Source of the DNA: IDS-8 sp036381215
Lineage (GTDB): Bacteria > Pseudomonadota > Gammaproteobacteria > Steroidobacterales > Woeseiaceae
Assembly: GCA_036381215.1 (NCBI GenBank)
Contig: DASVDF010000099.1
Location: 1 to 16,143, forward strand
Direction of reading: 5' to 3'
Length of the DNA stretch: 16,143 bases
Of the stretch, positions 7,378-13,477 are shown in pieces; within the stretch, counting starts at the first letter, position 1, and every line of letters starts with the position of its first letter. The notes beneath the pieces are model-generated. The model made no database searches, was not told the origin of the DNA, and saw only the letters and a program-made list of their open reading frames with translations. The translations under genes and the position numbers were made by a program.

Positions 7378-7402
7378 GGTCGCGCGCGGTGCGCGCTCCT
7401 AC
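7378..7402 (-). repeat. REP-like palindrome
   Basis: It reads GGTCGCGCGCGGT followed by GCGCGCTCCTAC, a near-identical reverse-oriented copy of the elements at 10618 and 11629. The two GC arms can fold into a hairpin. Confidence 0.75.
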
Positions 7403-7444
7403 GGGATCGAGGCAGCGGGTTACGGGAGTCTGGCGCCGGGGTCG

Positions 7445-8989
7445 TCAGTCGGCGAAGTCGCGGTGGCTGTTGTCGATGAAGTTGGCGACTTCGGTCTTGA
7501 ACTTCGCGAGCGAGGGCTCGTGCACGTACATCATGTGCCCTGACTCGAAGTATTCCATGCGGATGTTGTCGCGCAGCTCCGGCGTCAGCTGCATGTGATC
7601 CAGCACGTACTCGGTAGCGAACATCGGCGTCGCGAGATCGAAGTAGCCCTGCAGCACGAGCACCTGCATCGCCGGGTTCTTCTTCATGGCGTATTCGAGA
7701 TCGACCGCGGTGTTCGGGAACGGCAGCTCGAAGCCGTTCATATCCGGCTGCTCGTGACTCCAGTCCCACTTCATGAAGAAGCCGCCGGAGACCACGTACT
7801 TGCCGGTGGCTTCGACGCCGAGGTCATCGTGATAGTAGTCCATGAACGCCGCGAGATACGACGGACCGATCGCGGTCATGAACGGATCGTCGGGCGCGGA
7901 CTCGGCGAGCGCATCGAGCGTGGGCCCGGAGAACCGTGAATCGACGCGTCCTACCGTGATGCCGCGCTCGCGCAGCAGTTGCTGCGTGAACTGGCCCTCG
8001 TCGATGCGCAGATTCGCGCGATCCCAGTACTCCTCGCTCAGGCCCGTGTAACGCGAAAGCCCTTCGATCACCGACTGTCTCTCGGCTTTGCCGAGATCGG
8101 CCCCGGCGAGCAGCGCCGGCGCGTATTCGGAGATCGCGAACCGCTTCACCTCCTCGAGAAATGCGTCGAGATCCTCCGGCTTCTGGTCAAGCGCGTCGTG
8201 GTACCAGGCCGTCGCCGCATACGTCGGCAGGTACAGGACATGCGGCAGGTCGACCCCGAGACCCGCAAACCCGGTGGTCATCTCCATGAACGGCGACACG
8301 AGCACGACTCCGTTCAGCGCCAGGTTGTAGCGCTTGAGGAGCTCATAAGACACGCCGCCGGTGCGCATGCCGCCGTAGCTCTCGCCCAGCACGTACTTCG
8401 GCGAGGCCCAGCGGCCGTTCTCCGTGACGTACTGCACGATGAACTGCGAGACGGAGCGGATATCCGGGTCGACGCCCCAGAAATCCTCGTCCTTCGCCTT
8501 GCCGACTGCCTTGGCGAAGCCGGTGCCGACCGGGTCGATCATCACCAGGTCGGCGACGTCCAGGATGCTGTACGGATTGGGCACGCGCTGGAACGGGCCG
8601 CCGGGGTTGAAGCCCACGTCCTTGACGACCGCCCGCTGCGGCCCGAGCGCGCCCATGTGCAGCCAGAGCGAAGCGGAACCCGGGCCGCCGTTGTAGGCGA
8701 ACAGCAACGGCCGCTGCTCGGAGTCGTCGACGTCCGCCACGTAAGCCGTATAGCCAATCAGCGCTTCGGGCTCGTCCTTCTCGTTTTTCATCAGCATGGT
8801 GCCGGCCGTCGCCTCGTAGCGGATCGTGCGGTTGCCGATCCGCATCTCGTGCGACGTGACCGAGACCCTGGCCTCGGGAGCAGGCCGCTCCTTCGCCGGT
8901 TTGCCGTCGTCCTGCTGGTCGTCGTCCTGGGCGAAAGCGAGCGGACCCGAAAGGGCGATCAGCAGCAGCAATGCGATCCGGTACGACAT
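7445..8989 (-). CDS. Exported S10-family serine carboxypeptidase
   Basis: The product has 514 residues. Residues 1-20 form a signal peptide (MSYR, a leucine-rich core, then AFA before QDDD), so the enzyme acts in the periplasm or outside. The alpha/beta-hydrolase fold of peptidase family S10 is shown by the oxyanion block NGGPGSAS at 100-107, the nucleophile elbow GESYGG with S204, the acid D451 in LQGYFDLATP and the base H485 in ESGHMMY, all in order with normal spacing. The family removes carboxy-terminal residues from peptides, usually at acidic pH; bacterial members are poorly characterised and the substrate is unknown. AAGGAG lies 7 bases before the ATG, fixing the start. It is divergent from the ECF41 sigma gene, sharing a 159-base intergenic region. 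A REP cluster follows its stop. The acidic low-complexity stretch after the signal peptide is likely a linker. Confidence 0.93.
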   Translation of the reverse strand: MSYRIALLLLIALSGPLAFAQDDDQQDDGKPAKERPAPEARVSVTSHEMRIGNRTIRYEATAGTMLMKNEKDEPEALIGYTAYVADVDDSEQRPLLFAYNGGPGSASLWLHMGALGPQRAVVKDVGFNPGGPFQRVPNPYSILDVADLVMIDPVGTGFAKAVGKAKDEDFWGVDPDIRSVSQFIVQYVTENGRWASPKYVLGESYGGMRTGGVSYELLKRYNLALNGVVLVSPFMEMTTGFAGLGVDLPHVLYLPTYAATAWYHDALDQKPEDLDAFLEEVKRFAISEYAPALLAGADLGKAERQSVIEGLSRYTGLSEEYWDRANLRIDEGQFTQQLLRERGITVGRVDSRFSGPTLDALAESAPDDPFMTAIGPSYLAAFMDYYHDDLGVEATGKYVVSGGFFMKWDWSHEQPDMNGFELPFPNTAVDLEYAMKKNPAMQVLVLQGYFDLATPMFATEYVLDHMQLTPELRDNIRMEYFESGHMMYVHEPSLAKFKTEVANFIDNSHRDFAD

Positions 8990-8996
8990 CCCGAAG

Positions 8997-9002
8997 CTCC
9001 TT
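8997..9002 (-). promoter_or_regulatory. Ribosome binding site of the S10 peptidase
   Basis: AAGGAG on the minus strand, 7 bases before the ATG at 8987-8989. It is the strongest Shine-Dalgarno match in the window. Confidence 0.7.
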
Positions 9003-9113
9003 GTTTTGGAAGGTTTCCGGCGAGGCGTCCGCGTTGAACCCGGGGCCCGCGCCGGGCATGCTACCGTTGATCGACGCTCGCGTCAGCAGGAACGAACCCG
9101 TCGTCGCTCCGGC

Positions 9114-9140
9114 TGTCACAAAATCTTCCCGCGAATCGTC
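9114..9140 (+). promoter_or_regulatory. ECF41-type promoter (autoregulatory)
   Basis: TGTCACA at 9114-9120 and CGTC at 9137-9140 are separated by exactly 16 bases. This is the published target consensus of ECF41 sigma factors (TGTCACA-N16-CGTC). It faces the sigma factor gene and the peroxidase gene behind it, so the operon is probably activated by its own sigma factor. Transcription would start at about 9146-9149, at or next to the first ATG. Confidence 0.8.
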
Positions 9141-9148
9141 TTTGGGGC

Positions 9149-10045
9149 ATGTCCAGAGTGATGGCGACACCCGCCGATTTCAGCACCGCCTTTGAAAGCA
9201 GCCGCGGCAAGCTGTGGCGCATCGCCTACCGCATGCTCGGCTCGCCGGACGAGGCCGACGACGTGCTGCAGGACGCCTGGCTGCGTTGGCGCCGGGCGAG
9301 GGACGACGCGATCCGCTCGCCCGAGGCGTGGCTCGTGACCGCGACCACGCGGCTCGCGATCGACCGGCTGCGGCAGCTGCGCGCCGAGCGCGATCGCTAC
9401 ACCGGGCCGTGGCTCCCCGAGCCGCTGGTCGACGGCGATGCACCATCGGCCGACCAGTCGGCGGAGCTCGCGTCCGACCTGTCGGTCGCGCTGCTCGCCG
9501 TGCTGGAGCGGCTGGCGCCCGAGGAGCGCGCCGCGCTGCTCCTGCGCGAGGTGTTCGACACGGAGTACCGCGACGTCGCCGCGATACTCGGCAAGAGCGA
9601 GGCCGCCTGCCGCCAGCTTGTGAGCCGCGCCACGCGGCGCATCCGCGAGCGGCGCCCGCGCGCTCGCGTCAGCGCCGCGGCGAAGCGGCGCCTTCTCGAA
9701 GCCCTCGCGCGTGCAATCCAGGCGCACGACAAGGACGCGCTGCTCGCATTGCTTGCCGAGGACGCAACCTGGACCTCCGACGGCGGCGGCAAGGCGCGCG
9801 CCGCGCGCAAGGTGATCCGCGGCGGCGCGCGCGTCGCGCGGTTCGGAGCCGGTGTGTTCCGGAAGGTGATCGCGCGCGGTCGCACCGAGTTCCGCCCGGT
9901 CACGGTGAACGGTGAGCCGGGCTACGCCGTCTGCTTTGAAGGCCGGTTGTTCTCGGTGATGGCGATTAACACCGACGGGCGGAGGATACTCGACGTCTAC
10001 AGCGTCATGAACCCGGAAAAGCTGCGCCGCGTGCGCATCTCCTGA
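9149..10045 (+). CDS. ECF41-group (SigJ-type) RNA polymerase sigma factor with SnoaL-like C-terminal domain
   Basis: The product has 298 residues. Sigma region 2 covers about 9-75 (LWRIAYRMLGSPDEADDVLQ, then DAWLRWRRA), the linker carries GPWLPEPLV (87-94), and region 4 covers about 113-168 (LAPEERAALLLREVF, the HTH near YRDVAAILGKSEAACRQ). A SnoaL/NTF2-like extension covers about 175-298 with the two ECF41 hallmarks, DGGGK (211-215) and NPEKL (288-292, NPDKL in most members). In this group the extension replaces an anti-sigma factor: it both permits and restrains activity. The next gene is an AhpD/carboxymuconolactone-decarboxylase protein, the standard ECF41 partner, and a matching promoter lies upstream. 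The start is uncertain: ATG 9149 would make the mRNA nearly leaderless, while ATG 9161 would also leave the sigma domain intact. No good Shine-Dalgarno site precedes either. Confidence 0.95.
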   Translation: MSRVMATPADFSTAFESSRGKLWRIAYRMLGSPDEADDVLQDAWLRWRRARDDAIRSPEAWLVTATTRLAIDRLRQLRAERDRYTGPWLPEPLVDGDAPSADQSAELASDLSVALLAVLERLAPEERAALLLREVFDTEYRDVAAILGKSEAACRQLVSRATRRIRERRPRARVSAAAKRRLLEALARAIQAHDKDALLALLAEDATWTSDGGGKARAARKVIRGGARVARFGAGVFRKVIARGRTEFRPVTVNGEPGYAVCFEGRLFSVMAINTDGRRILDVYSVMNPEKLRRVRIS

Positions 10046-10104
10046 CGCGGAGGGTCGACGCGGCCCTTTGCAGTATTTTTTTTCGCAAGACCAGTGGAGG
10101 AATC

Positions 10105-10575
10105 GTGAAGACAAGGATCGACATGCAACGGGTCTCTCCGAAGGCCGTACAGGCTCTCTTCGGGCTGCAACGCTATGTGAACGAGTCCGGCCTCGAGCAC
10201 AGCCTGCTCGAGCTCGTGAAGATGCGCGCGTCGCAGATCAACGGATGCGGTTATTGCCTCGACATGCACAGCAAGGACGCGCGCGCGGCCGGCGAGACCG
10301 AGCAGCGCTTGTACCTGCTCGATGCCTGGCGCGAGGCGCCGTTCTACACGCCGCGCGAGCGCGCCGCGCTCGAGTGGACGGAGGCGGTCACGCTGATCCG
10401 CGAAGGCCACGTGCCGGATGAAGTCTTCGAGGCCGTGCGCGAGCATTTCACCGAAGAGGAGCTCGTCAACCTGACGCTCGCCGTCGTCGCGATCAACGGC
10501 TGGAATCGCGTCGCGATCCCGTTCCGCGCCGAGGTGGGCAGCTACCAGCCGTCCGCGCGCGCCGCCACCGGCTGA
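10105..10575 (+). CDS. AhpD-like carboxymuconolactone decarboxylase family protein (putative alkylhydroperoxidase)
   Basis: The product has 156 residues, the usual length for the family. The active-site pattern of AhpD is complete: E36, then C48-G-Y-C51 and H55 within NGCGYCLDMHSKDAR, with the same 12-residue and 7-residue spacings as E118, C130, C133 and H137 of mycobacterial AhpD. Such proteins are cytoplasmic helical oligomers that reduce peroxides through the CxxC pair; the reductant and true substrate of this one are unknown. It lacks the decarboxylase-specific context of protocatechuate degradation. The start is GTG 10105, preceded by GGAGG at 10096-10100. It follows the ECF41 gene by 59 bases with no promoter match between, so both are probably transcribed from the promoter at 9114, as is typical for ECF41-partner pairs. 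Confidence 0.93.
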   Translation: MKTRIDMQRVSPKAVQALFGLQRYVNESGLEHSLLELVKMRASQINGCGYCLDMHSKDARAAGETEQRLYLLDAWREAPFYTPRERAALEWTEAVTLIREGHVPDEVFEAVREHFTEEELVNLTLAVVAINGWNRVAIPFRAEVGSYQPSARAATG

Positions 10576-10617
10576 GCCGCGGCACTGCATCGCGCGCGAT
10601 CCCCCGGTCATCGGCCT

Positions 10618-10642
10618 GTAGGAGCGCGCATTGCGCGCGACC
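10618..10642 (+). repeat. REP-like palindrome
   Basis: It reads GTAGGAGCGCGCA followed by TTGCGCGCGACC. The GCGCGC arms are self-complementary around ATT. It is identical over all 25 bases to the element at 11629 and forms an inverted pair with the copy at 10696. Confidence 0.85.
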
Positions 10643-10695
10643 TTCCCCGCGCCGATCTCGCAGCCTGGCCGATCCTGCAATACCGACCGCGGGAC

Positions 10696-10718
10696 TCGCG
10701 CGCGATGCGCGCTCCTAC
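10696..10718 (-). repeat. REP-like palindrome (inverted partner)
   Basis: It reads TCGCGCGCGATG followed by CGCGCTCCTAC, the reverse orientation of the element at 10618. The two lie head to head about 53 bases apart, a BIME-like arrangement between the peroxidase and MOSC genes. Confidence 0.85.
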
Positions 10719-10755
10719 GGTCCAGGCGCGCGGTCCAGACCCAATGACGCGGGCG

Positions 10756-10769
10756 CACCGCGCGCGGTG
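10756..10769. repeat. Perfect 14-base palindrome CACCGCGCGCGGTG
   Basis: The sequence equals its own reverse complement and is followed directly by TTATCAT, 36 bases before the MOSC start. It could be an operator next to a -10-like element or simply GC-rich chance; no matching -35 is clear. Confidence 0.4.
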
Positions 10770-10804
10770 TTATCATCGCGCGCCCGGATCGCCTTTCGAC
10801 CGCC

Positions 10805-11632
10805 ATGACATCGCCGCCGTCCTCACCCTTCGTTGCCGGCCTGTTCCGGTACCCGATCAAGTCCACTGCCGGCCAGGCGCTGCAGAGCGTGCGCGTCGGC
10901 GAAGAAGGCCTGGAGGCGGACCGGCGGTACATGGTGGCGAAGCCGGACGGCACCTTCCTCACGGCACGCCGCTACCCCGCGCTGCAGCGGATCGCGGCCG
11001 AGCCGATCGAGGGCGGACTGCGGATCACGCACCCCGATCTCGCGCACATCGAAGCGCGTGAGGACGAGTTCGCCGCGGAGCCGATCGCCACGGCCGTCTG
11101 GCGCGACGAGTTCGACGCGCTGACGACGACACCGGCTCTCGACGAGTGGTTCAGCGCCGCGCTGGGCGATCCGGTGAGATTGCTGTGGGTCGGGCAACGC
11201 TCGCGGCGCCGCGCCGGCAAGACCGGGCAGCGCCTGAGTTTCGCGGACGGCTACCCGTTGCTGCTCATCTCCCAGGCTTCGCTCGGCGACCTCAACGCGC
11301 GCATGCCGCGTCCACAGGTGATGGCGCAGTTCCGCCCCAATTTGGTGGTGTCCGGGACAGAGCCGTTCGCCGAGGACGGCTGGAAGCGCATCCGCATCGG
11401 CACGCTCGAGCTTGCCATCGCGGCATCCTGTGATCGCTGTGTCATGGTCACCATCGACCCGGCGACTGCCGCGTTCCAGCCGGGTAACGAACCGCTGCGC
11501 ACGCTGTCACGCTATCGCCGCGGGCCCGGCGGAATCCTCTTCGGGCAGAACGTGGTTCCGCTCGGCGAGGGCGAGCTCGAAGTCGGCGCCCCCGTGGAAG
11601 TGCTGGAGCTCGCGCACGCGGCCCCGGCGTAG
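10805..11632 (+). CDS. MOSC-domain protein (YcbX/mARC-like molybdenum cofactor sulfurase-family reductase without ferredoxin domain)
   Basis: The product has 275 residues. An amino-terminal MOSC beta-barrel domain covers about 8-110, opening with LFRYPIKSTAGQALQSVRV and followed by GLEADRRYMV. The MOSC domain proper covers about 125-270 with FRPNLVVSG (176-184), CDRCVMVTIDPAT (209-221), GNEPLRTLSRYR and LFGQNVVPL (245-253). C209 and the R211-C212 pair correspond to the molybdenum-liganding region of YcbX and the mitochondrial amidoxime-reducing component. These enzymes reduce N-hydroxylated compounds using molybdenum cofactor. E. coli YcbX has a C-terminal 2Fe-2S domain that is absent here, so electrons would have to come from a separate partner. 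The ATG has no evident Shine-Dalgarno site. The TAG stop lies inside a REP palindrome. Neighbours do not reveal its substrate. Confidence 0.9.
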   Translation: MTSPPSSPFVAGLFRYPIKSTAGQALQSVRVGEEGLEADRRYMVAKPDGTFLTARRYPALQRIAAEPIEGGLRITHPDLAHIEAREDEFAAEPIATAVWRDEFDALTTTPALDEWFSAALGDPVRLLWVGQRSRRRAGKTGQRLSFADGYPLLLISQASLGDLNARMPRPQVMAQFRPNLVVSGTEPFAEDGWKRIRIGTLELAIAASCDRCVMVTIDPATAAFQPGNEPLRTLSRYRRGPGGILFGQNVVPLGEGELEVGAPVEVLELAHAAPA

Positions 11633-11653
11633 GAGCGCGCATTGCGCGCGACC
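11629..11653 (+). repeat. REP-like palindrome containing the MOSC stop codon
   Basis: It is identical to the 25 bases at 10618 (GTAGGAGCGCGCA, then TTGCGCGCGACC). Bases 2-4 of the element (TAG, 11630-11632) are the stop codon of the MOSC gene, so the element forms the 3' end of the reading frame. Confidence 0.85.
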
Positions 11654-11692
11654 GAATCAGCGCCCCTTGCGTGAGCCGTGCGTGTACGATCT

Positions 11693-11717
11693 GGTCGCGC
11701 GCGATGCACGCTCCTAC
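11693..11717 (-). repeat. REP-like palindrome
   Basis: It reads GGTCGCGCGCGATG followed by CACGCTCCTAC, reverse orientation, with one change (CACGC for CGCGC) in the right arm. The same change occurs in the copy at 11757. Confidence 0.8.
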
Positions 11718-11756
11718 GCCGGGGGGCGGAGCGGCGTGTACGAGCGCGGGCGATCT

Positions 11757-11781
11757 GGTCGCGCGCGATGCACGCTCCTAC
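11757..11781 (-). repeat. REP-like palindrome (tandem copy of the 11693 element)
   Basis: It is identical to the element at 11693, including the CACGC variant. The identity extends outward to 32 bases (11687-11718 and 11751-11782), giving a direct repeat with a 64-base period. Confidence 0.8.
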
Positions 11782-11804
11782 GAGGGAGGCGGAGCTACGA
11801 TCGC

Positions 11805-11820
11805 GGTCGCGCGCGATGCG
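11805..11820 (-). repeat. Half REP-like element
   Basis: GGTCGCGCGCGATGCG matches the left arm of the preceding copies; the CTCCTAC end is missing. It is the last unit of the cluster and lies just beyond the SRPBCC gene's 3' end (stop at 11878). Confidence 0.5.
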
Positions 11821-11877
11821 GTGGGCAGGTCACCGCATCCGTTGCAGGATTTGCAATCGCGAGTGTAATTCGTGCAC

Positions 11878-13176
11878 TCAGCCGGGGAGCGGCGGAGGCG
11901 GGGGCTCCGCGGACTCCGCCTGCCGGCTTGCCTGGCCGGAGCCGTTGCCGCCCGGCGTGCCGGCCCGCGCGGCGCCTGCCGCCGGCTCCTCGAAGCGCCG
12001 GCGCAGCGATTCCGGCATGTCCTTCGCGTGCGCCGCGGCGTCGCGCGGCAGCTTGCCGGTCTCGAGGAACGTCTTCATCCGGAGCAGGTCCTGGTCCATC
12101 TGCGATTTCGGGTCCGTGCCGATGAGCTTCGCGATGACGTGTCCCACGGCGCCGGCCACCGGGTTGTAGCTCATCTTCACGTGCACGATCGTGCTCCCGT
12201 CGCCTGCCTCCATGAAGCGCACACGCCCTGCGTGCTGCACGAGCGCGTCGCCTTCCGTGCGCCACGCGATCAGCGCGTTCTCCTCGCGCTCGGTCACGAG
12301 CGAATCGAACTCGACTTCGGTGCCGGTGGGTCCGGTCACCGCCCAGCGCCAGCGTTCCCGGTCCTCCGCCGCGCCGATGCGCCGCACGTTGCGCACGTGG
12401 CGCATGAACACCGGGAAATTCTCGAAGTCGTCCCACAGCCGGAACACCTTCTCCACGGGGGCATGGATGCGGATGCTCTTCTGCACGTCCACCGCGTGCC
12501 GCGGCGCACCGACCCCGATGAGCCGGCGCATCGGCAGGTTGGTGGCGGCGCGCCCGGCGAGCAGCAGCCCCGCGGTGCCGACGAGCGTCCCGCCGAACGA
12601 GTGCCTGCCGAAACCCCAGAGCGCGGCGAGCGCGCCGAGGAGGCCGCTCGCGGCGCGCTCGGTCGGCGACCAGTTCTCCTGCACGAAGAGGCCGCCGGCG
12701 CCCGGGTGCCGGGCCGTCCCGCCCTGGAGCGCCGGAATCCTGCCGGGTTCGGCGTGCACGTCGAGCTGGTTTTTCACGTCGCGCACGCCCGACACGCCCA
12801 GCACGCAGTCGACCAGCAGCGGCACTTCCGCGGCGAGCACCGGGCCGGTCAGCGTGATGACACCGTCCGCGGACTGCACCTGGATCGCGTGCGGATGCGA
12901 GACCGCCCGCCCGAGACACGCGCGCACGCGCTCGGTAAGCACCGCGTCGTCCGCCTGGCCGCGATCTAGCAGCGAGCGCAGGCGCGCCGCGAGCCCGAGC
13001 GCCCGATTGCGCGAGTCGCGCGCCACCACGCTGGCACCGTGGTTCGTCTGGTGGCCCGCGTGCACCAGCCGGTCCCGGACCAGCGCCCGGCGATAGCGGC
13101 CGCGGGCGGGGTCGAAGTAGTACATGACCGCCGCGCCGAGGCCCGACGACAACAGAAGCCGCAGTCCGCTGGTCAT
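11878..13176 (-). CDS. BON / DUF2892-like / SRPBCC (polyketide cyclase-type) multidomain protein
   Basis: The product has 432 residues. The amino terminus is a short hydrophobic segment (about 5-20) followed by YYFDPARGRYRRALVRD, a motif common at the front of such proteins. A BON domain covers about 75-143 (LTERVRACLGR, the GVITLTGPV strand turn, GVSGVRDVKNQL). A membrane-type DUF2892-like stretch covers about 168-220 (WSPTERAASGLLGALAALWG and GTAGLLLAGRAATNLP). A START/SRPBCC ligand-pocket domain covers about 228-375 (VQKSIRIHAPVEKVFRLWDD, FENFPVFMRHV). The tail is proline-rich. The build resembles proteins linked to envelope stress; BON domains bind phospholipid and SRPBCC domains bind small hydrophobic ligands, so a membrane-associated lipid role is plausible but inferred. 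GAGGGA lies 6 bases before the ATG at 13176. It is divergent from the DUF6502 gene across 301 bases. Confidence 0.85.
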   Translation of the reverse strand: MTSGLRLLLSSGLGAAVMYYFDPARGRYRRALVRDRLVHAGHQTNHGASVVARDSRNRALGLAARLRSLLDRGQADDAVLTERVRACLGRAVSHPHAIQVQSADGVITLTGPVLAAEVPLLVDCVLGVSGVRDVKNQLDVHAEPGRIPALQGGTARHPGAGGLFVQENWSPTERAASGLLGALAALWGFGRHSFGGTLVGTAGLLLAGRAATNLPMRRLIGVGAPRHAVDVQKSIRIHAPVEKVFRLWDDFENFPVFMRHVRNVRRIGAAEDRERWRWAVTGPTGTEVEFDSLVTEREENALIAWRTEGDALVQHAGRVRFMEAGDGSTIVHVKMSYNPVAGAVGHVIAKLIGTDPKSQMDQDLLRMKTFLETGKLPRDAAAHAKDMPESLRRRFEEPAAGAARAGTPGGNGSGQASRQAESAEPPPPPLPG

Positions 13177-13439
13177 GAGCAGTCCCTCGCGTCAGTGAAG
13201 CCGGAAACAGGGAAGCGGAGCAAGACTCATGCCACGGCATTTGCCCGGCACATCTTCGATCGCTGAGCAGGGCCTGGCGCGGTGGGCCAGTCGCTCCCGG
13301 CGCTTCTCGTTCCTTCCTCCCCGGTTCCTGTCTGCCGCGGGCCCTCCGCCCGCGCCGGGAGGTTTCGCGGCGGGGCGAGGGCCAGGAGTCCGGGGCGACC
13401 TTGCCCTTCGCAGTCGGGCGGCGATGGTCCACGGGCCTG
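13177..13439. other. Divergent intergenic region with no recognised gene
   Basis: Apart from the ribosome site of the SRPBCC gene (GAGGGA on the minus strand at 13183-13188) I see no gene or clear element here. A plus-strand frame continuous with the DUF6502 gene is open from 13229, but its peptide is low-complexity proline/arginine/glycine sequence and it contains the promoter found at 13440-13468. Confidence 0.5.
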
Positions 13440-13468
13440 TTGACTGTATCCCGCAATTGAGATATTTT
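13440..13468 (+). promoter_or_regulatory. Sigma70-type promoter of the DUF6502-DUF5666 pair
   Basis: TTGACT at 13440-13445 (5 of 6 to TTGACA) and TATTTT at 13463-13468 (4 of 6 to TATAAT) are 17 bases apart, the ideal spacing. It sits in a locally AT-rich patch in an otherwise very GC-rich region. Transcription would begin about 13474-13476, only a few bases before the ATG at 13478. Confidence 0.65.
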
Positions 13469-13475
13469 CTCTCAA
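13457..13475. promoter_or_regulatory. Inverted repeat over the -10 box, possible operator
   Basis: TTGAGA (13457-13462) and TCTCAA (13470-13475) are perfect reverse complements around a 7-base AT-rich centre that contains the -10 hexamer. A repressor bound here would block the promoter. The DUF6502 product itself has a helix-turn-helix-like segment and is the simplest candidate ligand; this is inference. Confidence 0.5.
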
Positions 13476-13477
13476 AT

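Larger units (their letters stand above)
7291..7402. repeat. Cluster of degenerate REP-like units with TTTGGT-phased copies
   Basis: Four related units begin with GTTTGGT at about 7293, 7327, 7351 and 7374, each followed by a GC-rich GCGCGCG stretch. The first (ending 7322) and last (ending 7402) finish with GCTCCTAC, the terminal hallmark of the REP palindromes elsewhere in this window. The cluster is just downstream of the S10 peptidase stop (minus strand). Confidence 0.65.

Noticed and set aside
7979..9037. Plus-strand open frame of 352 codons opposite the S10 peptidase
   Set aside because: No recognisable domain, and the opposite frame has signal peptide, catalytic triad and ribosome site.
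10052..10083. Rho-independent terminator between the ECF41 and peroxidase genes (weak hairpin and eight T bases at 10076-10083)
   Set aside because: The stem is only five base pairs with one G-T pair and is separated from the T run by about nine bases; it would also split the expected operon.
11629..11820. CRISPR array, because of regularly recurring short palindromic repeats
   Set aside because: Copies occur in both orientations, spacing is irregular, the elements recur in distant intergenic regions, and no cas genes are present.
11795..13456. Minus-strand open frame of 553 codons overlapping the SRPBCC gene
   Set aside because: It is arginine/alanine/glycine-rich without domains and lies in another frame over the real BON/SRPBCC gene.
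13229..13477. Amino-terminal extension of the DUF6502 frame to an ATG at 13229
   Set aside because: The added 83 residues are low-complexity and would span the promoter and dyad at 13440-13475; the conserved family start follows the ATG at 13478.
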